A stretch of DNA of 64,000 nucleotides. Origin: Mycolicibacterium malmesburyense (GTDB lineage: Bacteria > Actinomycetota > Actinomycetes > Mycobacteriales > Mycobacteriaceae). Below are positions 26,497 to 36,002 of the stretch, one piece after another. Numbering within the stretch: position 1 is the stretch's first letter; each line of letters opens with the position of its first letter. The position numbers and the translations under genes are program-made. The stretch spans positions 1-64,000 of the forward strand of contig NZ_CVTB01000022.1 in the NCBI RefSeq assembly GCF_001050015.1, read 5' to 3'. Below the pieces are notes generated by a model. It had not been told where the DNA came from. It did no database searches and worked only from the letters and a program-made list of their open reading frames with translations.

Positions 26497-26530
26497 CGCT
26501 CGGCCGACTCACTGAAGCGAGTGTGCCGAC

Positions 26531-29137
26531 ATGACCGTGACAACCGAGCGGGGTGCGGCGGCCGAGAGTGCCGTCCTGCAGCACGCGGACGGTGTCGAAC
26601 TGATCGGGGCGATGGCGGGATCCGGCTACCGGATCCCGCCCGCCTTGGTCCGTCGCGCCGACGGTCAGACGATCCAGCTCACTCCACTGCTCTACGCGGT
26701 GCTGAGCGAAATCGACGGCACGCGAACCGCTTCCGAGGTAGCTACCGCGGTAACGGAGTCAACAGGGCGGACCGTCACCGAGGACAACATCCACCAACTG
26801 GTCGACGCGAGATTGCGGCCCCTCGGCTTGGTGTTGCTTGCCGACGGCGCCGAACCCGAAGTGAAGAAGCGCGCTCCGCTACTGGGTCTACACCTCAAGC
26901 GAGCGGTGACCGATCCGGAGCAGACCCGGCGCTTGACCGACCCGTTCCGGTTTCTGTTCCGGCCCTGGGTGGTCATTCCGGTTCTGGCGGCCTTTCTTGT
27001 TGTCTGCTGGTGGGTGTCTTTCCGCAAGGGGCTGGCTGCGGCGGCCTATGACGCGTTCGAACGCCCGGGACTGCTGATCCTCGTATTCGCGGTTACCGTG
27101 CTGTCGGCAGGTTTTCACGAGTTCGGACACGCAGCGGCCGCACGGTACGGTGGCGCGACGCCCGGTGTCATGGGTTTCGGCCTGTATCTGTTGTGGCCCG
27201 CCTTCTACACCGATGTCACCGACTCGTACCGCCTCGGGCGGCGCGGGCGACTGCGCACCGACCTCGGCGGGCTGTACTTCAACGCCATTGTCGCGGTGGC
27301 TATTACCTGCCTGTGGCTATCGCTGAGATATGACGCGCTGCTGCTCGTCGTAGCCACGCAGATCATCCAGATGATCCGGCAACTCACCCCGCTGGTCCGG
27401 TTCGACGGCTACCACGTACTGGCCGACCTCACCGGCGTGCCCGACCTCTACAGCCGGATGAAGCCCACGCTGCTCGGTATGTTGCCGTGGCGCTGGGGCG
27501 ACCCGCAGGCGCGCGAGCTGAAATGGTGGGCACGCATCGTCGTGACCGCGTGGGTCATCATCGTGGTTCCCCTGCTGCTCGGCATGATCACGCTGGCTGT
27601 CCTCGCGTTGCCGCGATTGATCGGTTCGGCCTGGGCCGCCTTGAACAAGCAGCAGGATGTGCTGGCCACCGCGTGGGTCGACGGTGACATGGTGCAGGCG
27701 GTCGCGCGCGTGCTGGCGATGATCGCGATCGTGATACCGATGGCCGGACTGATTTATCTGCTGACCCGGGTTGCTCGACGAATCGTCTCCACCGCCTGGA
27801 AGGGCACATCGGGTAAGCCGGTGAAGCGACTGCTCGCCGGCCTGGCCGGCGCGGCCGCCCTGACTGGTATCGCATATGCCTGGTGGCCGCAGGCCGATAA
27901 CTACCGTCCCATCGAGGCGTCCGAGCGCGGCACGCTCAGCGATATCGTCTATGCCTTACGTGTTGAGCGATTGGGCGATTCCTCGCGGACCGTTCGGGAG
28001 GCGCCGAAACCCGTTGCGGTGACGCGTGCTCTTGCTCCCGGACAGCGTGGAGTGATGCCGACGCTCTGGGATACCCGCACGGCGCCACCGACATTCCGGA
28101 CGCCTCAGCTTGCGGTGATCCTGGTGCCACGGCAACCGGTTTCGGCGGCCAACGGCGGTGGATACATCGTCGCCGCCCCGACCACGCAAGCCGATCAAGG
28201 CTGGGTGTTCCCGTTCGACAAGCCTGTCGCACCCGAACCCGATGACGGCAACAATCAGGCCCTCGCCGTGAACACGACCGACAACACCGTCGTGTACGAC
28301 GCCGCGTTCGCACTCGTCTGGGCGACGGACGAGGAATACGCGATGAACGTCAACGAGGCTCACGCTTACGCATCGTGCGAAAACTGCGCGGCGGTAGCGA
28401 TCGCCTACCAAGTGGTGTTCGTCATCGATCAGGATGAATCGAACGACAACGTCGCCGTGCCGCAGAACCTGGCCGGCGCACTCAACTACGAGTGCGTCAA
28501 CTGCATGACGTACGCGCTCGCCCGCCAATTGTTCGTCACACTCGACGAGGACCTATCGCCGGAAGCCAAAGCGGAGCTGAACGAAATCTGGGAAGACATC
28601 GCTGCATACGGCGATCAGATCGCGGCCGGTGAGGCGGACCCGAACGAGATCGACGGGCGGCTCGCCGAATACACCGAACAGATCATGTGGATCGTCGAGC
28701 GGGATCAACCCGGCACCTTCCCATCACTCGCGCAGACCACGGCTGAGGCGACGACCGTCGTCGAAACCACAACAACGCCAACGGTGTCGGTGACCTCGGC
28801 GCCCCCGAGCACATCTGCCGCAGTGGCGCCCGAGACAACCGATGCGGCCACACCCTCGGGCACCACGACCGAAGACCCCACGTCGACCACCTCGGATACG
28901 AGCGAGTCCGCGACACCGACGAATTCGTTGACGTCGGAGCCTGTAACCGACAGCGCCACTGCGCCCGAGCCGACGAGTACCGACGACACCACCAGCGGAA
29001 CGACGACCGGATCGACGTCGGGCGGCACCACGAGCGGAACGACGTCGGGTGGAACAACCTCGGGTGATTCGACGTCGGACGGCTCCGGTTCCGGCAGCTC
29101 CAGTTCGGATGGCGCGGGGTCGGACGGCACGTCGTGA
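26531..29137 (+). CDS. PqqD-like / M50 membrane zinc metalloprotease with extracytoplasmic CxxC domain
   Basis: 868 residues. Residues ~25-100 resemble a PqqD-like peptide-binding winged helix. Membrane helices begin at ~140; the helix near 190 carries the zinc motif HEFGHA (His196, Glu197, His200). A third ligand is likely Asp292 in VRFDGYHVLADL. Further helices lie to ~445. The C-terminal part (~460-760) is probably outside the membrane. It has a domain with NVNEAHAYASCENC (Cys616/619) and NYECVNC (Cys655/658), two CxxC motifs that could form disulphides or bind metal. The last ~120 residues are a Thr/Ser/Gly tail. Proteins labelled putative peptide zinc metalloprotease in actinobacteria share this layout. 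The gene begins 35 bp after the repeat-protein gene; the pair looks like a processing or export module. It converges on aceA with a 3-bp gap. Confidence 0.85.
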   Translation: MTVTTERGAAAESAVLQHADGVELIGAMAGSGYRIPPALVRRADGQTIQLTPLLYAVLSEIDGTRTASEVATAVTESTGRTVTEDNIHQLVDARLRPLGLVLLADGAEPEVKKRAPLLGLHLKRAVTDPEQTRRLTDPFRFLFRPWVVIPVLAAFLVVCWWVSFRKGLAAAAYDAFERPGLLILVFAVTVLSAGFHEFGHAAAARYGGATPGVMGFGLYLLWPAFYTDVTDSYRLGRRGRLRTDLGGLYFNAIVAVAITCLWLSLRYDALLLVVATQIIQMIRQLTPLVRFDGYHVLADLTGVPDLYSRMKPTLLGMLPWRWGDPQARELKWWARIVVTAWVIIVVPLLLGMITLAVLALPRLIGSAWAALNKQQDVLATAWVDGDMVQAVARVLAMIAIVIPMAGLIYLLTRVARRIVSTAWKGTSGKPVKRLLAGLAGAAALTGIAYAWWPQADNYRPIEASERGTLSDIVYALRVERLGDSSRTVREAPKPVAVTRALAPGQRGVMPTLWDTRTAPPTFRTPQLAVILVPRQPVSAANGGGYIVAAPTTQADQGWVFPFDKPVAPEPDDGNNQALAVNTTDNTVVYDAAFALVWATDEEYAMNVNEAHAYASCENCAAVAIAYQVVFVIDQDESNDNVAVPQNLAGALNYECVNCMTYALARQLFVTLDEDLSPEAKAELNEIWEDIAAYGDQIAAGEADPNEIDGRLAEYTEQIMWIVERDQPGTFPSLAQTTAEATTVVETTTTPTVSVTSAPPSTSAAVAPETTDAATPSGTTTEDPTSTTSDTSESATPTNSLTSEPVTDSATAPEPTSTDDTTSGTTTGSTSGGTTSGTTSGGTTSGDSTSDGSGSGSSSSDGAGSDGTS

Positions 29138-29140
29138 CCG

Positions 29141-31438
29141 TCAGTCCTCCTTGCGGATCAACCGTCCCAGCGCCTCGCGGTCGGGGTTGAGCAGTTCCTC
29201 GATCCGTGGTTGGTTCACGTCGGCCACGATGATCTCGCCGACCTCCTGATACACGTCGGTGAAGATGCCGTGCGACTTCATCTTCTCGGTCTGGTAGATG
29301 TTGTCCTCGGTCGGCGTGACGTAGTACATGATCTCGGGCTTGAACCGGTGAATCAGCCACAGGTGCACCACGCTCATGAGCCGCTTCTGGCGCAGCTTCT
29401 CGGCGAAGGTGTTCTGGTCGCGCACCGTCAGGATGCTGCGGCCGTGCCGGTCCTTGATCGGATCGACGATGACGTTGGCGAGCTTCTCGTCCTCACCGTC
29501 GCGCTCACCGAAGATCCCGAGTTCGAGCACGTCCGAACCCGGCCGCGTCGGGCGCAGCTGCACCCGCAGCTTCTCGTCGAGCTTGTAGTGCTCGCCCCAC
29601 ATCGCCAGCCACTCCTCGAGCAGCTTCTTCGGCACCTCGGTCTGGACCAGATGCTGGTGCTGCGTCGAACCCTTGCCCATCGCCTTGGTGGTCGCCAGCC
29701 GACCCGACGACGCGGCCAGCGCCGCGTCGCTGCGCGGTCCGCCGACGAGCGTCTGCGGTGTGCGGTAAGGCGATTCGACCAACCGCATCTTGCGCTGCAG
29801 GCGCGCCAGCGCGAGCATCCCGTCCTGGCGCAGCGCGGTGGCGAACTCCTCGGAGGCCACACCGTCGACCTGATGACCGCCGTAGGTGATGAAGTTGAAG
29901 ACGAAGCCCATCTTCCCGAGTTCCTCGGGGAAGGCGCGCATCTCGTCATCGGTCATGCCGGTCGTGTCCCAGTTGAACGAGGGGGACAGGTTGTAGGCCA
30001 GCATCTTGTCGGGGAATTCGGCGTGGATGGCCTCGGCGAATTCGCGTGCGTCGGCGAGATCGGCGGTCTTGGTCTCCATCCAGAGGATGTCGGCGAACGG
30101 CGCGGCGGCCAGCGACTTGGCGATCGCATAGGGGATGCCGCCGCGAACCTGGTAGTAGCCCTCCGGGGTCTTGGCCAGTTCGCAGTCCCAGCCGACGGCC
30201 GCGCCGATCTCCCTGGCCTTCTCCCGCGCGGTGTACATCGGAGCGCGCTCGGAGAACTCGCGCCATTCGGCGACGCTCATGTCGAGCTGCTCGCCTTCGC
30301 TCTCGCGGAATTCGAGCAGTTCGGCCACCGCCTCGCCGTAGGTCATCAAGCCGGCGTCGACCTGCCAGGCGTCGACGGCCTTCGATTCCACCTTGTCGAA
30401 GATCGCGTCGATCTCACCGTCGGGGCGGTCCTGGTACTCCCGGGCGGCCTCGGCGACCGCGTCACCGATGCCGTGGTGGTCCAGCCAGGCGTTGGCGGTC
30501 TCGTACTCGCCCTCGGGCAGTGCGTAGAGCAGATGACCGTTGAGCTCGGTGACGCCCGCCTCGTAGAAGCGCCGCATCATCGCCAGATAGCACGACTTGT
30601 ACGACGGCACCTTCAGGTTCGTGACGCCGAGCAGGAACGGCTGATCGCGCTCGTCGGCGCGGCTGTCGATCAGGTTGGCCGCCTCGGCGTCGGTGCGGGC
30701 CACGATGATGCCGGGCACCCGCATGATGTCGAGCTGAAAGCGCGCGGTGTTGAGCCGTTTGATTTGTTCGTCGGACGGCACCAGCACCTTGCCGCCCTGG
30801 TGGCCGCACTTCTTGGTGCCCGGACGCTGGTCCTCGATGTGGTAACCGGGCACCCCGGCCTCCACGAACCGTCGAATCAGGTTGCGCACGTGCGGATCTC
30901 CGCCGTGGCCGGTGTCGGCGTCGGCGATGATGAACGGGCGGAAGTCGACGGCGGGCGTCGAGGCTCGCTGCTCTTCAGACATCTGCAGCCGCAGGTACTG
31001 CTGATTGCGGTCGGCGGTGAGCAGCGCGCGGACCAGGCCCGCCGCCTCCTCGGGCACCTGGCTGAGCGGGTAACTGGCCAGGTCCGGCCCGGGGTCCTCG
31101 GTGGTGGAGCCCTTGGCCGACGTCGCCCAGCCGCCGAGGTAGATGCCCTCGATGCCCATGCGCTTCATCGTCACGGCCTGACCCGGCGAATAGGGGCCGA
31201 AGGTGGTGATGCTCTTCTTCTGCGCGAACAGTTCGCGCAGGCGCTCGTGGAACGCCGTGGCGGCCTCACGCGCCACGATGTAATCGGAGGGGATCGTGCC
31301 GCGCTGTTCGGCGACCTGACGCGCCGAGTAGAGGCGGATGATCCCGTCGAATCTCGGGCTGTCGAAGTACCGCTGCGTGGCAGCGACCTCCTGCTCGAAC
31401 GGGGTCTGAGGCGCGGCGTCCGTTTCGATGATGGCCAT
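29141..31438 (-). CDS. aceA: Isocitrate lyase, long ICL2/AceA2 type
   Basis: 765 residues. It cleaves isocitrate to succinate and glyoxylate in the glyoxylate shunt (and 2-methylisocitrate in some mycobacterial enzymes). The catalytic signature KKCGH is at residues 209-213 with nucleophile Cys211; ADADTGHGG is the metal-binding region, and [11 protein letters not shown] lies in the active site. Length (ordinary ICL1 about 430 residues) and the C-terminal extension place it with AceA2 of mycobacteria, split in the M. tuberculosis reference strain. ATG 31438 ([11 protein letters not shown]) is chosen; the much longer upstream reading frame is not coding. An AraC-type regulator remnant lies 41 bp upstream on the same strand. 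Confidence 0.96.
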   Translation of the reverse strand: MAIIETDAAPQTPFEQEVAATQRYFDSPRFDGIIRLYSARQVAEQRGTIPSDYIVAREAATAFHERLRELFAQKKSITTFGPYSPGQAVTMKRMGIEGIYLGGWATSAKGSTTEDPGPDLASYPLSQVPEEAAGLVRALLTADRNQQYLRLQMSEEQRASTPAVDFRPFIIADADTGHGGDPHVRNLIRRFVEAGVPGYHIEDQRPGTKKCGHQGGKVLVPSDEQIKRLNTARFQLDIMRVPGIIVARTDAEAANLIDSRADERDQPFLLGVTNLKVPSYKSCYLAMMRRFYEAGVTELNGHLLYALPEGEYETANAWLDHHGIGDAVAEAAREYQDRPDGEIDAIFDKVESKAVDAWQVDAGLMTYGEAVAELLEFRESEGEQLDMSVAEWREFSERAPMYTAREKAREIGAAVGWDCELAKTPEGYYQVRGGIPYAIAKSLAAAPFADILWMETKTADLADAREFAEAIHAEFPDKMLAYNLSPSFNWDTTGMTDDEMRAFPEELGKMGFVFNFITYGGHQVDGVASEEFATALRQDGMLALARLQRKMRLVESPYRTPQTLVGGPRSDAALAASSGRLATTKAMGKGSTQHQHLVQTEVPKKLLEEWLAMWGEHYKLDEKLRVQLRPTRPGSDVLELGIFGERDGEDEKLANVIVDPIKDRHGRSILTVRDQNTFAEKLRQKRLMSVVHLWLIHRFKPEIMYYVTPTEDNIYQTEKMKSHGIFTDVYQEVGEIIVADVNQPRIEELLNPDREALGRLIRKED

Positions 31439-31479
31439 GCACCCACAGTACGACCCGGCCTCAGCCCGGCATGGCGTTA

Positions 31480-32112
31480 TCAGCAGGGCTGCGAGCGCCA
31501 CATGCGCGGCGACGTGCCGTGCGTGCGGCGGAACAGCCTGCTGAAGTACCCGGGGTCGGTGATACCGACCCGACGGGCGACCTCGGCGACCGGCAGGTCG
31601 GTGTCGGTCAGCAGGCGCCGGCTTTCGGCCATTCGACGCTCGATGATCCACTCCTGGACCGTGCGGCCGGTGCGACGGCGCACCGTCGTGGTCAGGTGTC
31701 CGGGCGTCATGCCGACCTCGGCGGCCACGTCGCGCAGCGACAGCTGCCGGTCCAGCCGGCGATCGATCACCGCGAAGACCTCGGCCAATATCGGCTCGCC
31801 GGAATGCCGCAGGTCGCCGACCACGTCGACCGCCGCCCGGGCGAGGTCGATCAGCAACAGGGTCAGATGCGCCAGCGCGGCCTGCCGGTATCCGTCGCGG
31901 CGTTCGGTCAGTTCGGTTTCGATCGACGCGATCGCGACCTGCCAGGCTTCGACGCGCGCCGCCGGCAACCGTAGTTCGAGGATGCCGCCCGCCTCGCCGT
32001 GCAGGAACGGGAACAGCAGAGGATGCTCGCGCCACGTTGGCCGGGCGGCGTCGGTGTCCAGCGCGGAGGGGTCTGGGTCGTTCGACCGGGTGCTGTCCTC
32101 GATGATGTGGCA
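31480..32112 (-). pseudogene. AraC-family regulator, 5' part missing
   Basis: The C-terminal AraC/XylS DNA-binding domain is complete ([17 protein letters not shown] and [20 protein letters not shown]). Upstream the reading frame continues with family-like sequence ([18 protein letters not shown]) to about 32040 and then to an in-frame stop at 32113-32115. No ATG or GTG lies in that stretch; the first possible start is TTG 31968, which would leave 162 residues and no cupin-like sensor domain. The 5' part thus seems deleted, right next to an oppositely oriented 5'-truncated methyltransferase. It sits upstream of aceA on the same strand; any remaining product could still bind DNA. Confidence 0.7.
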
Positions 32113-32392
32113 TCACCTCGATGACGACGTGAAAGACGCTGCCGCCGAGGAGATCTTCCGTGTGCTGCGGCCCGGTGGTGAGCTGCATCTGGTCGACATC
32201 GGCGGCGCGGTGTCGGCCGACGACGGCGTGTTGGCACGACGCATGTCGAGAAGCACGCACGCGGTGGGCAATCGCGGCGACGCGATCCCGCGACGACTGC
32301 GGGCCGCCGGCTTCGAATGCGACCAGGTGGCAACGCAGCGCGTGCGCCTCGTCGGACACGTGGCGTTCTTCCGGGCGGTACGCGCGGCCTGA
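32078..32392 (+). pseudogene. Class I methyltransferase remnant (3' part)
   Basis: Codons from about 32078 encode [17 protein letters not shown], then [19 protein letters not shown], the motif III and IV region of UbiE-like SAM methyltransferases, and continue to the stop at 32390-32392. The N-terminal SAM-binding motif I (GxGxG) is missing; upstream sequence belongs to the AraC remnant on the other strand. ATG 32102 or 32105 could start a fragment of about 96 residues that cannot be an active enzyme. It converges on lhgO. Confidence 0.75.
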
Positions 32393-32412
32393 TCGTCAGC
32401 GGTCGCGTTGCG

Positions 32413-33621
32413 TCACCGCGCGGCCTCGAAGGTGTCGACGACGTGCTCGGCGATCGCGAGCGACGAGGTCGCCGCGGGGGACGGTGCGTTGCGCAGCGCG
32501 ACGACGCGGCCACGCACGCTGATGCGGAAGTCGTCGACGAGGCCGCCGTCGGCGTCGAGGGCCTGGGCCCGGACACCCGCGGGGCCGGGCACCACGTCGT
32601 CGTCGCTCAATGCGGGCACATAGGCCCTCGCGGCAGCCATGAAGCGCCGCTTGGACAACGATCCGGACACCTCGCGGACCCCCGTGCGCCAGTGCCGCCG
32701 GGCGAACCGCCAGAATGCGGGGGTCGAGGCGACCGCGACCAGGTCGCGCAGTGACACCGTCCGCCACGTATAGCCCTCACGTGCCAAGGCGAGAACGGCG
32801 TTCGGGCCGATCAGCACCTCGCCGTCGACCCGCGGCGTCACGTGTACACCGAGGAACGGATACCGCGGATCGGGCACCGGATAGACCAGACCGTTGACCA
32901 GATCGCGCCGGTGCGGCTTCAGCACGTGGTACTCGCCCCGAAACGGCATGATCACCGGATCTCGCCTGTCACCGGCCATCTCGGCGAGCCGGTCGCTCTG
33001 CAGCCCGCCGCACACGACGACACGGTCGAATCCGGCGCGCACATCGTCTTTTCCGGTGCGGGCGCCGACCACCACCTCGGTCGAACCGACGCGAAGACCC
33101 GTCACCTGGTGTCCGAGTAGAACTTTCGCACCGGCCCCGGTTGCGTCGGCGGCGAGCTGCCTGGTGACCTCCGCAAAGTCGACGATCGAGGTGGACGGCG
33201 AGTGCAACGCCGCGATGCCACGCACGTTGGGCTCGAGATCGTGCAGTTCCTCCGCCCCGATGATCCGAACGCCGGGGACGCCGTTCGCCGAAGCCCGCCG
33301 CTCGATATCCGTGAGCCGGGCCCTCTCCTCGTCGGTGAGCGCGACCAGCACCTTGCCGCAGGCGATCCGGGGGATTTCGCGCTCGGAACAGAACGCTTCG
33401 AGCAGGTTCACTCCGCGACGGCAGAGCAACGCCTTCTGCGATCCGGGTTCGTAGTACAGCCCAGCATGCACGACACCGCTGTTGCGGCCCGTTTGATGCG
33501 ATGCGAGGCGGTCCTCCTTCTCGAACAGCGTGACGTCGGAGTCCGGGCGGCGGCGCACGATCTCTCGAGCGACCGCGACGCCGATGATGCCGCCGCCGAC
33601 GACAGCGACCCGCTCGATCAT
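32413..33621 (-). CDS. lhgO: L-2-hydroxyglutarate oxidase LhgO
   Basis: 402 residues, FAD-dependent oxidoreductase of the DAO fold. Residues 1-33 form the FAD-binding Rossmann segment (VAVVGGGIIGVAVAREI), followed by SHQTGRNSGVVHAGLYY, the diagnostic LhgO region with the His of the flavin site. PFRGEYHVLKP and HVTPRVDGEVLIGPNA are further family motifs. It oxidises L-2-hydroxyglutarate to 2-oxoglutarate, feeding electrons to the membrane quinone pool. ATG 33621 opens directly into the FAD motif. Divergent from ripD. Confidence 0.93.
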   Translation of the reverse strand: MIERVAVVGGGIIGVAVAREIVRRRPDSDVTLFEKEDRLASHQTGRNSGVVHAGLYYEPGSQKALLCRRGVNLLEAFCSEREIPRIACGKVLVALTDEERARLTDIERRASANGVPGVRIIGAEELHDLEPNVRGIAALHSPSTSIVDFAEVTRQLAADATGAGAKVLLGHQVTGLRVGSTEVVVGARTGKDDVRAGFDRVVVCGGLQSDRLAEMAGDRRDPVIMPFRGEYHVLKPHRRDLVNGLVYPVPDPRYPFLGVHVTPRVDGEVLIGPNAVLALAREGYTWRTVSLRDLVAVASTPAFWRFARRHWRTGVREVSGSLSKRRFMAAARAYVPALSDDDVVPGPAGVRAQALDADGGLVDDFRISVRGRVVALRNAPSPAATSSLAIAEHVVDTFEAAR

Positions 33622-33679
33622 CGCCGGACGCCGCTACAGAGGGAGGTAATCACTGTTCGGTTACGGTACTGCATCTCAT

Positions 33680-33692
33680 TGGCCCTGGGCCA
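33680..33692. promoter_or_regulatory. Palindrome between lhgO and ripD
   Basis: TGGCCC-T-GGGCCA is a perfect 6+1+6 inverted repeat, 58 bp upstream of lhgO and 87 bp upstream of ripD. It could be an operator for either divergent gene; the regulator is unknown. Confidence 0.35.
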
Positions 33693-33779
33693 GGCGCGAA
33701 TTGGCGCAGCGAGCAAACGAACCGGTACAAGTGATAGAGCGCCATCGTTGTGCGCGCAGTCGAGAAAGAGTAACGAAGC

Positions 33780-34322
33780 ATGAGACGCATCTACGCCTTG
33801 GTGATCGGTGTCGCCCTGTTGGTGGCCCTCCCTGGGGTGGCGGCCGCCGCACCATCCGCGCGGTCCGCGGTCAACCAGCAGGCGGTCGACCAGGTCATCG
33901 CCCGCGGTTTGTCGCAGCGCGGTGTCCCCTTCTCCTACGGCGGGGGAGACGCGAACGGGCCGACGAAGGGCAGCGGTACGGCCGAGAATGTCGCGGGCCT
34001 CGACCGCGAGGGCCACATCGTCGGGTTGAATCCGGCTATCGACACGGTCGGTTTCGACGCCTCCGGCCTCATGGTCTATTCGTTCGCGGGTATCGGGGTC
34101 AAGCTGCCGCGGTCGTCGGGCGCGCAGTACAACGTCGGACAGAAGGTGTTGCCGTCCGAGGCGTTGCCCGGTGACATGATCTTCTACGGCCCCAACGGAA
34201 CTCAGAGCGTCGCTCTGTTCCTGGGCAACGGGCAGATGCTGGAGACCACCGAGTCGGGCGTCGCGGTGTCGCCGGTGCGGACCAACGACATGGCGCCGTA
34301 CCTGGTGCGCATCATCAAGTGA
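33780..34322 (+). CDS. ripD: RipD-like non-catalytic NlpC/P60 protein
   Basis: 180 residues, Sec signal peptide 1-24 (cleavage after AAAA before PSARS). NlpC/P60 fold, but the catalytic cysteine position reads FDASGLM (Ala94) where active members have FDCSGL, and the histidine position is Ser143 (TQSVALFLGNGQ). This is the pattern known for M. tuberculosis RipD, which binds peptidoglycan without cleaving it. The C-terminal extension of M. tuberculosis RipD is absent; the protein ends right after the fold. ATG 33780 follows gaaagagtaacgaagc. It ends 2 bp from the convergent MOSC gene. Confidence 0.85.
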   Translation: MRRIYALVIGVALLVALPGVAAAAPSARSAVNQQAVDQVIARGLSQRGVPFSYGGGDANGPTKGSGTAENVAGLDREGHIVGLNPAIDTVGFDASGLMVYSFAGIGVKLPRSSGAQYNVGQKVLPSEALPGDMIFYGPNGTQSVALFLGNGQMLETTESGVAVSPVRTNDMAPYLVRIIK

Positions 34323-34324
34323 CG

Positions 34325-34771
34325 TCACTGCGACTCTGACGCGGTCAGCACCTCGACGGGGTCGCCGAGGCGGATCGTGCCCGAGGTGAGCAGCCGGCAG
34401 GCGCAGCCGCCGCGACGGCGCAACGCTGCGGCGGCACCCGCACCGATCCAGTCGTCGAGCAATCGGCACGGCGCCGACACCCGCACGACCTCCAACAACA
34501 CGTCGCCGATCAGCAATCGCGTGCCCGGCTTGGTCGGGATCTCGCCGACGTCCACGGTCACGTTGCGCCGGGTCTGGGCCTGGTCGAACGCGTAACCGAG
34601 ATCGGCCGCCGCGCGGTCCAGCAGTTCCTGCGACTGGACGGTGACGTGGCGGTGCCGGGTGCCGTGGTAGCGGTCTCCGACCAGGCCGGTTCCGGCCTCG
34701 GCGACGACCTCGCCCACCGACCGCATGGGCAACCGGCTTCCCGGTGCGATGTTGAGCGCCGTGACGTGCAC
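34325..34771 (-). CDS. MOSC-domain protein
   Basis: 148 residues, a stand-alone MOSC (molybdenum cofactor sulfurase C-terminal) domain. The conserved cysteine is in VSAPCRLLDDW, with GLVGDRYHGTRHRHVT upstream and RRNVTVD in the middle. GTG 34771 (MHVTALNIAPGSR) begins the fold; the longer upstream frame overlaps the divergent flavoprotein gene and is not used. MOSC proteins handle sulfur on molybdenum cofactor or confer tolerance to base analogues; the substrate here is unknown. Confidence 0.85.
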   Translation of the reverse strand: MHVTALNIAPGSRLPMRSVGEVVAEAGTGLVGDRYHGTRHRHVTVQSQELLDRAAADLGYAFDQAQTRRNVTVDVGEIPTKPGTRLLIGDVLLEVVRVSAPCRLLDDWIGAGAAAALRRRGGCACRLLTSGTIRLGDPVEVLTASESQ

Positions 34772-34817
34772 GGCCGAAGTGTATGTGCGGCGCGACGATC
34801 GCTGATAAAGAGGACGG

Positions 34818-36002
34818 ATGACGTCGACACTGGAAGCCACCGAGGGCATCGCCGGGCGGGTGCGCACCCTGCGCGAGATCGTGCAACGGGAAGCCGGTGA
34901 GTCCGAGCGGTTGCGCACGCTCAGCCCGGCCGTCGTCGAAGCGATGTGGGACACCGGTCTGATGACGGCGTTCAACCCGGCGCCCGCCGGCGGCAGCGAA
35001 CCGTCGTTTTCCGAGATGATCGAAACCTGGATCGAAATGGCATGGCAGGACGGTTCTTTCGGTTGGGTCGGTATCGCCAACCTGCCGTCGTCGTTCGCCG
35101 CCGCCGCATACCTGCCGGACCCCGGATTCGCCGAGGTGTTCACCGCGCACGACAACCGGGTGACCATGGGCGGCCAGTTCTTCCCCAACGGGCAGGGCAC
35201 CGCGGTCCCAGGCGGTTACCGTCTGACCGGCTCGTGGAGCTTCGGTTCGGGGATCGGACATTCGCAGTACGTCGCAGCCGGGTTTCTTCCTATGGACGGT
35301 GCCGAGATGCGGTGGGTCAGCGAGGGCGTGCCGGACATGCAGGTCGCGATCCTGCCGCGCGAACAGGTGAGCTTCAACGACGGCTGGTACGTGCAGGGGC
35401 TCAAGGGGACCGGCTCCTACGACTACAGCGTCGAGGACGTGTTCGTGCCCGCCGAGCGCACGTTCGCGCTGTTCACCCGTGAGCCGCTGCGCGGATCGTC
35501 ACCCGCCACCCGGATGGGCATGATGCCCGTCACCGCGGCCGGCCACGCGTCGTGGGCGCTCGGCGTCGCCAAGAGCATGCTCGACGACGTCGAAGAGCTC
35601 GCGGCCACGAAGTTCCGGATGAGCGACATGGCGTCGCTGGCCAGCCGGCCCACCTTCCAAAAGGGCCTGGCCCATCATGTGGCGGCCTGGCGCGCAGCGC
35701 GGTTGCTGGTGCTCGACGCGTTCTCCACCGCCGAGGCCCGTGTCGCGGCCGGCGAGGAGCTGACCCCGACCCTGCGCGCGGATATGCGGGTGGCCGCGGT
35801 GTACGCCACCGACGTGGCCCGCCAGTGTGCGGAGTGGGCGCATCTGGTCGCGGGCACCAGCTCGATCCGTGAGGGCGGCCGCCTGGAGCGCGCCTTCCGC
35901 GACATGTACACCGGAACCCAGCACGCCTTCATCAGCGAGAAGGTCGCGATCGATGCGGCCTCGGTGTGGCTCGGCATCGTCGACGACCAGTTCGGGCTCT
36001 GA
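34818..36002 (+). CDS. Acyl-CoA dehydrogenase-like flavoprotein (group D hydroxylase type)
   Basis: 394 residues. Acyl-CoA dehydrogenase fold: helical N-terminal domain, beta core with SWSFGSGIGHSQYVAAG, GLKGTGSYDYSVEDVFVP, and a helical C-terminal domain with AGTSSIREGGRLERAFRDM. The HsaA/group D hydroxylase-like end (FRDMYTGTQHAFIS) suggests a reduced-flavin-dependent monooxygenase or related oxidoreductase rather than a fatty-acid dehydrogenase. The catalytic glutamate of acyl-CoA dehydrogenases is not evident. AGAGGACGG precedes ATG 34818. It is divergent from the MOSC gene (46 bp) and convergent with the dehalogenase-type hydrolase. Confidence 0.85.
   Translation: MTSTLEATEGIAGRVRTLREIVQREAGESERLRTLSPAVVEAMWDTGLMTAFNPAPAGGSEPSFSEMIETWIEMAWQDGSFGWVGIANLPSSFAAAAYLPDPGFAEVFTAHDNRVTMGGQFFPNGQGTAVPGGYRLTGSWSFGSGIGHSQYVAAGFLPMDGAEMRWVSEGVPDMQVAILPREQVSFNDGWYVQGLKGTGSYDYSVEDVFVPAERTFALFTREPLRGSSPATRMGMMPVTAAGHASWALGVAKSMLDDVEELAATKFRMSDMASLASRPTFQKGLAHHVAAWRAARLLVLDAFSTAEARVAAGEELTPTLRADMRVAAVYATDVARQCAEWAHLVAGTSSIREGGRLERAFRDMYTGTQHAFISEKVAIDAASVWLGIVDDQFGL

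Noticed and set aside
31439..32359. 5' extension of the isocitrate lyase frame
   Set aside because: No isocitrate lyase sequence upstream of [11 protein letters not shown]; this part is the shadow of the AraC remnant.
29210..32392. 1,060-codon plus-strand frame opposite isocitrate lyase
   Set aside because: Antisense shadow of aceA with low-complexity Arg/Gly/Val sequence. Only its last ~100 codons (the methyltransferase remnant) are meaningful.
33618..35261. 547-codon minus-strand frame across ripD, MOSC and the flavoprotein gene
   Set aside because: No family sequence; it overlaps three well-supported genes.
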